Assembly: GCA_018262135.1 (NCBI GenBank)
Contig: JAGTSD010000146.1
Location: forward strand, 1 to 5,309
Length of the DNA: 5,309 nt
Direction of reading: 5' to 3'
Source of the DNA: Pseudomonadota bacterium
GTDB lineage: Bacteria; Pseudomonadota; Gammaproteobacteria; Competibacterales; Competibacteraceae
Part shown: positions 1 to 5,309 of the stretch, piece after piece
Layout: each line of letters begins with the position of its first letter
Position numbering within the stretch: the stretch's first letter is position 1
Made by a program: the position numbers and the translations under genes
The notes under the pieces: generated by a model
What the model was told of the DNA's origin: nothing
The model's input: the letters and a program-made list of their open reading frames with translations, nothing else
Databases searched by the model: none

Positions 1-771
1 CCGGGTGGCGGCGTCCGCCTCCCGAAAATCGCTGATCCGGCCAGTTTTGCGGGCAAGGGTAGCGGTCCACCAGCCGGAGGGATAGACGCACTGCGGAAAG
101 TGCAGGGTGTGGGCATCGCTGAAGCCGGCGGCGCGCAGCGCCCGATGCAGTGGCAGCAGGATGCTATCCAGATGGAACAGCGGCGATTCGCTTTGCTGGA
201 CCAGCAGGCCGCCGGGTCCGAGCGCGCGATGGCAGTCGCGCAGGAACGGTTCGGCAAACAGTCCCTCGGCTGGCCCGACCGGATCGGTGCTGTCCACGAT
301 GATCACGTCGTAACTGCCCGATTCGGCGTTCTGGACCCAGGCGATGCCGTCGTCAAAGCACAGTTGCGCCCGCGGATCGCGATTCGCCGCGCACAGTTCC
401 GGGAAATGGATCTCGGCGGCCCGGGTCACTTCCTCGTCAATGTCCACCTGGGTCGCGGTGACGACGCCCGGATGCTTCAGCACTTCCCGCAGGGTGCCAC
501 AGTCGCCGCCGCCCACGATCAGTATCCGGCGTGGATCGGGATGGGTGAACAGTGCCGGGTGGACCATCATCTCGTGATACAGGAAATTGTCACGGCTGGC
601 CAGCATAATATAGCCATCAATCACCATCAGCTTGCCGAAGGCTTCGGTGGCATAAACGGCGACTCGTTGATAAGGGCTCTGCGCGTCATGCAGCACGCCT
701 TTGATCTTGAGCGAGAAGGCCGAACCCGTGGCCGGGTGAATTTCGGTAAACCAGGACTGATCCAGCGTCAC
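1..771 (-). CDS. speE: Spermidine synthase (polyamine aminopropyltransferase), C-terminus cut by window edge
   Basis: Transfers the aminopropyl group from decarboxylated S-adenosylmethionine to putrescine, giving spermidine and methylthioadenosine in the cytosol. Reading the minus strand from a GTG at 771-769 gives 257 codons with no stop before the edge. E. coli SpeE is about 288 residues, so roughly 30 are missing. The N-terminus reads VTLDQSWFTEIHPATGSAFS. Family signatures are present: YHEMMVHPAL (65-74), the nucleotide-binding loop GGGDCGTLREV (87-97), VDIDEEV (109-115), DDG (140-142), and the catalytic DSTDPVGP segment (160-167) with D160 and D163. HFPQCVYPSGWWT lies near the visible end. 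The GTG is chosen because AGGGGA (783-778) sits six bases upstream and homologs begin near this point. An in-frame ATG at 819-817 would add 16 residues and overlap the speA start. It is divergent from speA. Identification is firm; only the exact start is uncertain. Confidence 0.96.
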   Translation of the reverse strand, partial: MTLDQSWFTEIHPATGSAFSLKIKGVLHDAQSPYQRVAVYATEAFGKLMVIDGYIMLASRDNFLYHEMMVHPALFTHPDPRRILIVGGGDCGTLREVLKHPGVVTATQVDIDEEVTRAAEIHFPELCAANRDPRAQLCFDDGIAWVQNAESGSYDVIIVDSTDPVGPAEGLFAEPFLRDCHRALGPGGLLVQQSESPLFHLDSILLPLHRALRAAGFSDAHTLHFPQCVYPSGWWTATLARKTGRISDFREADAATR

Positions 772-777
772 GTCGAG

Positions 778-783
778 TCCCCT
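778..783 (-). promoter_or_regulatory. Ribosome binding site of speE
   Basis: On the minus strand AGGGGA is followed by six bases and then GTG (771-769). This favours the GTG over the upstream in-frame ATG at 819-817, whose nearest purine-rich stretch (AGGCGG) is weaker and about 11 bases away. The site lies within the 35-base gap between the two divergent start codons. Confidence 0.6.
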
Positions 784-790
784 GATCGCG

Positions 791-798
791 GAGGAGGT
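791..798 (+). promoter_or_regulatory. Ribosome binding site of speA, deciding a TTG start
   Basis: GAGGAGGT is a near-perfect match to the anti-Shine-Dalgarno target and lies eight bases before TTG at 807-809. No ATG or GTG is as well placed, and translation from this TTG enters conserved SpeA sequence (AREVYNTARWGDGYFEID) within about 15 residues. The strong site probably compensates for the weak TTG start codon. Confidence 0.8.
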
Positions 799-806
799 AA
801 ACGGCT

Positions 807-2714
807 TTGAACGACCCATGGCACGCGCCAGCCGCCTGGACCGTGGCCCAGGCGCGCGAAGTATATAACACCGCCCGCTGGGGGGACGGCTACTTCGAAA
901 TTGACGATGCCGGCCGGGTTCGGGCGCGCTCGCCGCGCCGGCCGGATCACCCCGGCGTCGAGCTGTCCGCCCTGGCCGAGGAACTGCGGAGTCGGGGCTA
1001 TGGTTTGCCGGTGCTGGTCCGGTTCAGCCATATCCTGCACGACCGGGTGGACACGCTTTGCGACGCCTTCGCCGCCGCGATCGCCGACCACGATTACCAG
1101 GGCAGCTATACCGCGGTCTACCCGATCAAGGTTAACCAGCAGCGGCGGGTGGTGAGTGAGATCGTCAGCCACGGCGGTTCCCGCGTCGGGCTGGAAGCCG
1201 GCAGCAAACCGGAACTGATGGCGGTATTGGGTCTGTCCCAGCCCGGCGGTGTGGTGGTCTGCAACGGCTACAAGGACCGCGAATACCTCCGCCTGGCCCT
1301 GATCGGCCGGCGACTGGGCCTGAACGTGTTCAACGTGATCGAGAAGCTGTCCGAACTGGAACTGACCATCGAGGAGGCCGGCCGGCTGGGCGTGCGGCCG
1401 CAACTGGGAATGCGGGTGCGGCTGGCGTCCATCGGCGCCGGCAAATGGCAGAACACCGGCGGCGAAAAATCCAAATTCGGCCTGTCCGCCAGCCAGGCGC
1501 TGGAAGCGGTGCGGCGGCTGAAGGAACTGGGGATGCTGGATACCCTGACCCTGCTGCACGCCCATCTGGGCTCGCAAATCGCCAATATCCATGACATCCA
1601 GCGCGGTCTGCGGGAGGTGGGGCGCTATTACACCGACCTGTGGCGACTGGGCGCCCGCCCGCGCTGGGTGGATGTCGGCGGCGGCCTGGGCGTGGACTAT
1701 GAAGGCGCCGGCTCCCGCGGCGACTGCTCGATGAACTACAGCGTGCGGGAATACGCCAACCACGTCGTCCACACCCTGTGGGAGGTCTGCACCGAGCAGA
1801 ACCTGCCGCATCCGCATCTGTTCAGCGAGTCGGGCCGGGCGCTGACCGCCCATCACGCCGTGCTGATCACCGAGGTGATTGATCAGGAACCCGCCCCCGG
1901 CGACCGGTTGCCGCCCGTGCCCGGTCCCGGCGATCCCCAGATTCTGCACAACCTCTGGGAGCGGTACAAAGGCGCAGCGCGCGGCTCCGTGGTGGAGACC
2001 TACCATGACGCCGCCTACTGGCTGGCCGAGGCGCGGGATTTGTACCTGCATGGCGTGCTGCGGCTGGAGCAGCGCGCCCAGGCCGAGCAGCTCTACTTCG
2101 CCATCTGCCGCAAGCTGCAACCGTTGCTGAATCCCGGCGTCCGCGCCCATCGCGAGTTGCTGGATGAACTGAACGACAAGCTGGCGGAGAAGCTTTTCCT
2201 GAACTTTTCGGTATTTCAGTCCATGCCGGACGTGTGGGCGCTGGATCAGATTTTTCCGATCCTGCCGCTGCAAGGACTGGACCAGCCGCCGATTCGCCGG
2301 GTGGTGTTGCAGGATCTGACCTGCGATTCCGACGGCTGCATCGAGCGCTACGTGGATGGGGAAGGGGTAGAGACCACATTGCCGTTGCCGCCGGGCCGGG
2401 CCGGCGAACCCTGCCGGCTGGGGATTTTCCTGTTGGGGGCGTATCAGGAGATTCTCGGCGACATGCACAACCTGTTCGGCGATACCGCCTCGGTCAATGT
2501 CGAACTGGGTGAGGACGGTAGCTACCGGCTGGTCGAGGCGGCCCACGGCGATACCGTGGCCGATCTGCTGCGCTACGTGGGGTTCGAGCCGGAGGATCTG
2601 CGGGCAGCCTACCGTTCCCGGATTGCCGCTGCCGGACTCGATCCGGACCAGCGCGCGACCGGTCTGCAAGAACTGGACGCGGGCCTGGACGGTTACACCT
2701 ATCTGGAATCCTGA
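807..2714 (+). CDS. speA: Biosynthetic arginine decarboxylase (PLP-dependent, fold III)
   Basis: Decarboxylates L-arginine to agmatine, the entry step of the arginine route to putrescine; a PLP and Mg-dependent enzyme of the alanine racemase/ODC-like fold III class. It is 635 residues against 658 for E. coli SpeA, the difference being mainly a shorter N-terminus. Visible landmarks in order: VYPIKVNQQRRVV (104-116) with K108 as the PLP Schiff-base lysine; GLEAGSKPEL (128-137); NGYKDREY (153-160); the HAHLGSQ barrel strand (251-257); the phosphate-binding glycine loop GGGLGVDYEG (291-300); SESGRALTAHH (340-350); a helical insertion with LHGVLRLEQRAQAEQLY (414-430); and the C-terminal active-site segment DLTCDSDGCIERYVD (503-517) with C506 and D507, then FLLGAYQEILGDMHNLFGD (541-559). 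Start is TTG with a strong ribosome binding site. It is divergent from speE, so both polyamine genes could be co-regulated from one short region. The open frame is intact with no frameshift or lost key residue. Confidence 0.98.
   Translation: MNDPWHAPAAWTVAQAREVYNTARWGDGYFEIDDAGRVRARSPRRPDHPGVELSALAEELRSRGYGLPVLVRFSHILHDRVDTLCDAFAAAIADHDYQGSYTAVYPIKVNQQRRVVSEIVSHGGSRVGLEAGSKPELMAVLGLSQPGGVVVCNGYKDREYLRLALIGRRLGLNVFNVIEKLSELELTIEEAGRLGVRPQLGMRVRLASIGAGKWQNTGGEKSKFGLSASQALEAVRRLKELGMLDTLTLLHAHLGSQIANIHDIQRGLREVGRYYTDLWRLGARPRWVDVGGGLGVDYEGAGSRGDCSMNYSVREYANHVVHTLWEVCTEQNLPHPHLFSESGRALTAHHAVLITEVIDQEPAPGDRLPPVPGPGDPQILHNLWERYKGAARGSVVETYHDAAYWLAEARDLYLHGVLRLEQRAQAEQLYFAICRKLQPLLNPGVRAHRELLDELNDKLAEKLFLNFSVFQSMPDVWALDQIFPILPLQGLDQPPIRRVVLQDLTCDSDGCIERYVDGEGVETTLPLPPGRAGEPCRLGIFLLGAYQEILGDMHNLFGDTASVNVELGEDGSYRLVEAAHGDTVADLLRYVGFEPEDLRAAYRSRIAAAGLDPDQRATGLQELDAGLDGYTYLES
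860..865 (-). promoter_or_regulatory. Possible -10 element for speE inside the speA coding region
   Basis: The minus strand reads TATACT within GTTATATACTTCG, one base from the sigma-70 consensus, in otherwise very GC-rich sequence. It lies about 90 bases upstream of the speE start, so a transcript would have a leader of roughly 80 bases. No convincing -35 hexamer is visible 16-18 bases upstream, where the sequence is C-rich. The 35-base gap is too short to hold two full promoters, so at least one must lie inside the neighbouring gene, which is why this site is listed. Confidence 0.2.
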
Positions 2715-2838
2715 GGCGATTTCCCAAAAAGATCATACCTGTAGGTCGGGCTTTAGCCTGACTTTTTAAGCCAATTATATCAAAGGTTTAGGCTAAAGCC
2801 CAACCCACATTCAGGTATAGTCTTTATCAGAAATCACC
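2715..2838. repeat. Long imperfect palindrome (REP/MITE-like element) after speA
   Basis: The two halves are inverted copies. The core arm GGGCTTTAGCCT (2748-2759) has an exact inverse at 2790-2801, and the pairing extends to 2741-2759 with 2790-2808 (17 of 19 positions). Further out ATACCTG (2735-2741) matches CAGGTAT (2812-2818), and the ends GGCGATTTC (2715-2723) and GAAATCACC (2830-2838) pair at eight of nine positions. The central 30 bases are AT-rich. Each core arm is itself a small palindrome (GGCT-TT-AGCC). The element starts at the base after the speA stop and lies between convergent genes. The architecture suggests a dispersed non-autonomous element. It may also end or stabilise transcripts from both sides, but no U-tract follows the core stem, so it is not a standard intrinsic terminator. 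No clear target duplication was seen. Confidence 0.75.
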
Positions 2839-2857
2839 GGAGACCAGGCCTCAAGGA

Positions 2858-2890
2858 GGGAGGTAGGGAGCGGGGGTTTTCCTATCTCCT
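2858..2890 (+). other. Hairpin in a purine/pyrimidine-skewed stretch, possible transcript end
   Basis: GGAGGTAGG (2859-2867) can pair with CCTATCTCC (2881-2889) through nine positions including one G-T wobble, with a further G-T pair outside (2858/2890) and a 13-base loop containing GGGGG and TTTT. The flanks are strongly skewed: 2854-2871 is nearly all purine on the plus strand and 2881-2912 nearly all pyrimidine, with TATCTCC repeated at 2883 and 2903. The hairpin lies between the stop codons of speA and the convergent HDOD gene. No T-run follows it, so a terminator role is only a suggestion. Confidence 0.3.
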
Positions 2891-2913
2891 ATCTGCTACT
2901 TTCTATCTCCTGC

Positions 2914-4338
2914 TCAACGCTCGCCGGGCAGCCGGAGCATCTCGGACAGGGCATCCAAATCCGTCATGCTGGTTTGCACCCGGGCCAGTGCTTCCATCGC
3001 CTGTTCGCGAGTGAGACCCAGGGTAAACATGGCCAGCGCCGGTAGCCGATCGTTGTTTTCCTCGCCCATCCCGACGTAGTGCAGCAGCCGGTCGGCGATC
3101 AGCACCAGATTGGAGTATTCGGCGTGGGGCTGGGTGCAATCCTCGTGATGGTGCCAGCGCACTGCCGCGATCACTTCCTCGGGCATGGACCAGGCCTGCA
3201 TCAGCCAGGCGCCGATGCTCCAGTGCTCGACGCCCAGCACATAGCGTTCCAACACTCCGAGCGGCAGGTGCCGGTTGACTGCCAGAAAGCGGTTGAACAG
3301 GAAAAACCGGGCCGGGAAAAGATGTCCGAGCGCCAGATAGCCAAAATTGTGCAGCAGGCCACTCAGGTAAGCCAGGCCGGGTTTAACGGCGACTGATTCG
3401 GGCAACAGCTTGACCAGCTCACCGACCAGAGCGGCGCAGTAAACGCTGTTTCGCCAGAAATTTTGCAGGCCGACCGGACCGTCGGCCGGAATCTGAAAGG
3501 TCCGGCTCGCACAGGAACCGAGCAGCAGGTTGAGCGTGTTTTCGAGTCCCAGAATCCGCGTGATCGCGGTTTCCAGCGAATCCACTGGACCAGGATGACC
3601 GTGCAGGGGGGAACGCGCCCAATACACCACCTGGGCAGCAAGGCTGGGATCCTGCTCGACGATCCGGAGGATATCCCCGACCGTAGCGTCCGGATTGGCG
3701 CGCAGCGCTACGATGTTTTGCGCGGTTTGCGGCATGACCGGCAACTCGGTGATGGTCTCAATGCTCTGTCGCAAACGGGTTGGAGTATAGCGGTTGGTGA
3801 AACTGACCAGATAATCGGGGGTGAGCGCCGACTGGCTCATCACGGCGTCGAGATGATCCAACGGAACCGCGAACTGCTCCCAGCGCGACTGGGCGAGCAA
3901 CGCGCGAAAATCGGCGCCCCGCATGCAAATCAGGAGGTCGCCGCTGCCGCTGTCGAAGTGGATTTCGCCACCATTGTTACCATCCAGACTTTTATCAACC
4001 AGGGCGGGTACGCCGAAGGCTTCCGGCAGGGGTGGATAGGTGCCCGCCGCGCAACCGTGACTTTGGAAAAAATGAGCGGGTTCAGCGCCGTACAGCGGTT
4101 CGAGGTCGCGTCGCAATAACCGGCAAAGGATCGAAAAATCCAGAATGTGGCTGCAAGGCAGAATGGCCATCACCAGCCCGGATGCATCTTTCAGGAGAAC
4201 AACGCGAGCCATCCACCGAAGGGGGATCGCAAGACCTTCGGCGATCTGAGTCAGCGTCTGACCGGACGGACAGGCGATCAGCCGGTAGGGCAGATGTCGG
4301 TGGTCCAGGTAATTCTGAACGATATCGGGCAGATTCAT
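2914..4338 (-). CDS. YbaK/ProX-like aminoacyl-tRNA deacylase domain fused to an HDOD domain
   Basis: A 474-residue protein of two domains with no signal peptide, so cytosolic. Residues about 1-165 match the YbaK/ProX trans-editing fold, which removes wrong amino acids from tRNA: ARVVLLKDASGLVMAILP (44-61), HILDF (64-68), GCAAGTYPPLPEAFGVPALV (95-114), and EIHFDSGSGDLLICMRGADF (125-144). Residue 45 is R where YbaK proteins carry the catalytic K (VYKTLLV in E. coli YbaK), so editing activity is doubtful. Residues about 188-400 are HDOD, a non-catalytic HD relative found in signalling and stress regulators: LPVMPQTAQNIVAL (199-212), VEQDPSLAAQVV (227-238), a degenerate HD in LLHNFGYL (328-335, N331 replacing D), EHWSIGAWL (371-379), and RWHHHED (394-400). 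The last 70 residues are uncharacterised. The ATG start has only a weak AGGG upstream. It lies 42 bases after the repeat-rich membrane protein gene, probably in the argS operon. The same fusion is, from memory, annotated in Pseudomonas-type genomes; its role is unknown. Confidence 0.88.
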   Translation of the reverse strand: MNLPDIVQNYLDHRHLPYRLIACPSGQTLTQIAEGLAIPLRWMARVVLLKDASGLVMAILPCSHILDFSILCRLLRRDLEPLYGAEPAHFFQSHGCAAGTYPPLPEAFGVPALVDKSLDGNNGGEIHFDSGSGDLLICMRGADFRALLAQSRWEQFAVPLDHLDAVMSQSALTPDYLVSFTNRYTPTRLRQSIETITELPVMPQTAQNIVALRANPDATVGDILRIVEQDPSLAAQVVYWARSPLHGHPGPVDSLETAITRILGLENTLNLLLGSCASRTFQIPADGPVGLQNFWRNSVYCAALVGELVKLLPESVAVKPGLAYLSGLLHNFGYLALGHLFPARFFLFNRFLAVNRHLPLGVLERYVLGVEHWSIGAWLMQAWSMPEEVIAAVRWHHHEDCTQPHAEYSNLVLIADRLLHYVGMGEENNDRLPALAMFTLGLTREQAMEALARVQTSMTDLDALSEMLRLPGER

Positions 4339-4380
4339 GGCAGACGCCCTGAAACGTAGTGGCTTGAAAACTGGAGAACC

Positions 4381-5244
4381 TTACTCGGTTTTAACCACCA
4401 TCTTCGAGCTATTGCTAGGGAGCGACCGGACTGGTTGCACCGTTCGCGTTGGAGTCGTCGCCGGTATGGGTGCCACAGTCCCAGGTTTGGCGGTTGCGGG
4501 TTTGGCGGTTGCGGGTTTGGAAGTCGTGGGCGTGGATTTGGAATTCGTAGATGTAGATTTGGAATTCGCAGGTTCGGAATTCGCGGTCTTGGCGGTTACG
4601 GGTCTGGAACTTGTGGATGTGGAATTAGCGGTTTTGGAATTAGCGGTTTTGGAATTGGCGGATTCAGAATTGGCGGTCTTGGAGTTGACGGTTTTGGAGT
4701 TGGGGGTCTTGGAGTTGGCCGATTCGGAATGGGCGGTTTTGGAGTTGGTCGTCTTGGAGTTGGTGGTCCTGGGGTTGGTGGTCCTGGAATCCGGGTTGGC
4801 TCTGCTGGCCGCCGTCGTGGTCGGGGTCGGGTTTTTGGCATTCCCGCGCGGCGTAGCCGGCTTGTGAGGTGAATTGGCTGCTGGTTGCAACCGCGCGGGC
4901 GCTGGTTGGGACGCGCTTCTTGGCCTGACGGTCTCGTGCTGAATGGCGATATGCCGTTTGGGTAGTTCGGTATAGAAATCGTACTTGGGTTTGACCGGTT
5001 CGGGTTCCGCCGGCGTGGCGACCACGGTTTTCGGCGGCGCGACGGGTGCGGGCGGTTGAGCCGGCGCGCTGGGCGCGACGACGGCGGTAGCCGGGGCGGG
5101 CTGGGTCGGGGCTCCCTTGATATAGGCCAGCAGGCCGCCAAACAGGCCGATCAGAACCAGCGTCATGACCAGCAGACCGTAACGGCGCGCGCGCTGGCGG
5201 CGTTGCCCGATCGCGGCGGACTTGTAATCGTGGCGAATGCTCAC
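4381..5244 (-). CDS. argS-linked single-pass membrane protein, FtsN/SPOR-protein-like N-terminus, repeat-rich C-terminus without SPOR domain
   Basis: A 287-residue protein. A basic cytosolic N-terminus (QRRQRARR, 14-21) is followed by one membrane helix (about 23-42), giving N-in, C-periplasmic topology. Next comes a Pro/Ala linker (45-87), then KYDFYTELPKRHIAI (87-101), the conserved juxtamembrane signature of the SPOR-domain protein usually found directly after argS. In that family a roughly 70-residue C-terminal SPOR domain binds denuded septal peptidoglycan. Here none is visible: residues 149-233 are about 17 pentads of the KTANS type, then PATAKPATAKPGT (244-256) and a short tail ending KMVVKTE. 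No SPOR-like sequence was noticed in the other minus frames either, and the next gene begins 42 bases on. The GTG start overlaps the argS stop by four bases and is preceded by GGAGG (5253-5249). Likely envelope-associated; the function without SPOR is unknown. Orthology by context and motif is fairly sure, function is not. Confidence 0.8.
   Translation of the reverse strand: MSIRHDYKSAAIGQRRQRARRYGLLVMTLVLIGLFGGLLAYIKGAPTQPAPATAVVAPSAPAQPPAPVAPPKTVVATPAEPEPVKPKYDFYTELPKRHIAIQHETVRPRSASQPAPARLQPAANSPHKPATPRGNAKNPTPTTTAASRANPDSRTTNPRTTNSKTTNSKTAHSESANSKTPNSKTVNSKTANSESANSKTANSKTANSTSTSSRPVTAKTANSEPANSKSTSTNSKSTPTTSKPATAKPATAKPGTVAPIPATTPTRTVQPVRSLPSNSSKMVVKTE
4486..4530. repeat. Short 15-bp tandem repeat in the 3' part of the membrane protein gene
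   Basis: TTTGGCGGTTGCGGG occurs twice exactly (4486-4500 and 4501-4515), followed by a diverged third unit (4516-4530). On the coding minus strand this gives the PATAK-type pentads. It has the same 15-base period as the larger array at 4546-4800 but a different unit. Confidence 0.8.
4546..4800. repeat. Degenerate 15-bp tandem repeat array, about 17 units, coding for KTANS pentads
   Basis: On the plus strand the unit is close to TTGGCGGTTTTGGAG. TTAGCGGTTTTGGAA is repeated exactly at 4625-4639 and 4640-4654, and diverged units follow in register to 4789. On the coding strand the units give pentads such as KTANS, ESANS, KTPNS and KTVNS (residues 149-233 of the membrane protein). The array is strongly strand-skewed, with a G/T-rich plus strand. 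Because 15 is a multiple of 3, loss or gain of a unit keeps the gene in frame, and several other frames stay open across it. Confidence 0.9.
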
Positions 5245-5309
5245 ATAACCTCCGGGGCCGAGACGCCCAACAGCTTCAGACCATTTTTGATGACTTGCCG
5301 TGTAGCCAG
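5241..5309 (-). CDS. argS: Arginyl-tRNA synthetase, C-terminal 22 residues only
   Basis: Reading leftwards from the right edge, the minus strand gives LATRQVIKNGLKLLGVSAPE followed by VM and TGA (5243-5241). The ATRQV..NGL.LLGVSAPE pattern is the characteristic end of the ArgS anticodon-binding domain, which helps position tRNA-Arg for charging in the cytosol. The catalytic part lies outside the window. The stop overlaps the GTG start of the next gene in ATGTGAGC, which suggests translational coupling. The following SPOR-type membrane protein is the usual neighbour of argS and supports the call. Confidence 0.9.
   Translation of the reverse strand: MATRQVIKNGLKLLGVSAPEVM
5249..5253 (-). promoter_or_regulatory. 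Ribosome binding site of the argS-linked membrane protein, inside the end of argS
   Basis: GGAGG on the minus strand lies four bases before the GTG start at 5244-5242, within the codons for Pro-Glu-Val at the end of argS. It supports the GTG start, and with the four-base stop/start overlap it suggests that ribosomes finishing argS can re-initiate here. Confidence 0.6.

Noticed and set aside
772..806. Riboswitch or attenuator leader for speA or speE.
   Set aside because: The gap between the start codons is only 35 bases and holds two ribosome binding sites; there is no room for a structured leader outside coding sequence.
100..810. Plus-strand open frame of 236 codons at the left end.
   Set aside because: It is antisense to speE, which shows clear family motifs in the minus frame.
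768..2669. Long minus-strand open frame of 633 codons opposite speA.
   Set aside because: Its translation is rich in H, Q, G and A with no recognisable motif, as expected for the antisense of a GC-rich gene; the plus strand encodes a full SpeA with all key residues.
2715..2838. Classical intrinsic terminator for speA.
   Set aside because: The core stem has a 30-base loop and no following T-run on either strand, so it was recorded as a palindromic repeat instead.
3463..4119. Plus-strand open frame of 218 codons opposite the HDOD gene.
   Set aside because: Antisense shadow with no recognisable motif; the minus strand shows coherent YbaK and HDOD domains.
4486..4800. Possible CRISPR array because of regular repeats.
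   Set aside because: The 15-base units are contiguous with no unique spacers and lie inside a coding sequence.
4337..4867. Plus-strand open frame with ELAVLELADSEL-type units that look like a pentapeptide-repeat protein.
   Set aside because: It is the mirror of the 15-base repeat on the opposite strand; any period divisible by three keeps several frames open. It has no good ribosome binding site and overlaps the start of the YbaK-HDOD gene. The minus-strand gene has the YDFYTELP motif and the argS overlap.
4435..4872. Plus-strand glycine-rich frame (GFGVGGLGVG type).
   Set aside because: Same repeat read in another frame; no conserved flanking sequence or start signal.

Overview
The window looks like a piece of a GC-rich gammaproteobacterial chromosome. 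The clues are the protein signatures of SpeE, SpeA, ArgS and the protein that follows ArgS, together with an argS-downstream membrane protein of a kind familiar from Pseudomonas-like genomes. A more precise placement (for example a Competibacter-like lineage) would be a guess. It is mostly housekeeping sequence: no phage gene, transposase, CRISPR array, tRNA or rRNA was seen.

Layout, left to right. (1) 1-771, minus strand: speE, spermidine synthase, running off the left edge. (2) 807-2714, plus strand: speA, biosynthetic arginine decarboxylase, divergent from speE with only 35 bases between the two start codons. (3) 2715-2913: a non-coding gap between convergent genes. It is filled by a roughly 124-bp imperfect palindrome resembling a REP/MITE-type element, followed by a purine-rich then pyrimidine-rich stretch able to form a hairpin. 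(4) 2914-4338, minus: a two-domain protein with an N-terminal YbaK/ProX-like aminoacyl-tRNA deacylase fold and a C-terminal HDOD domain. (5) 4381-5244, minus: a single-pass membrane protein with the hallmark YDFYTELP segment of the SPOR-domain protein normally found after argS. Its C-terminal half is a pentapeptide-periodic low-complexity tract and no SPOR domain is visible. (6) 5241-5309, minus: the last 22 codons of argS, overlapping gene 5 by four bases.

Functionally there are two blocks. The divergent speE/speA pair belongs to polyamine synthesis: arginine to agmatine (SpeA), and putrescine plus decarboxylated SAM to spermidine (SpeE). The enzymes between them (agmatinase or agmatine deiminase, and SpeD) are not in the window. 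The other block is probably an operon read leftwards: argS, then the membrane protein, then the YbaK-HDOD gene. It ends facing speA.

The most unusual items are the SPOR-less repeat-rich membrane protein, the YbaK-HDOD protein with substitutions at hallmark residues of both domains, and the large palindrome directly after the speA stop codon. None is clearly a new system; the repeat-rich protein is the best candidate for something lineage-specific.
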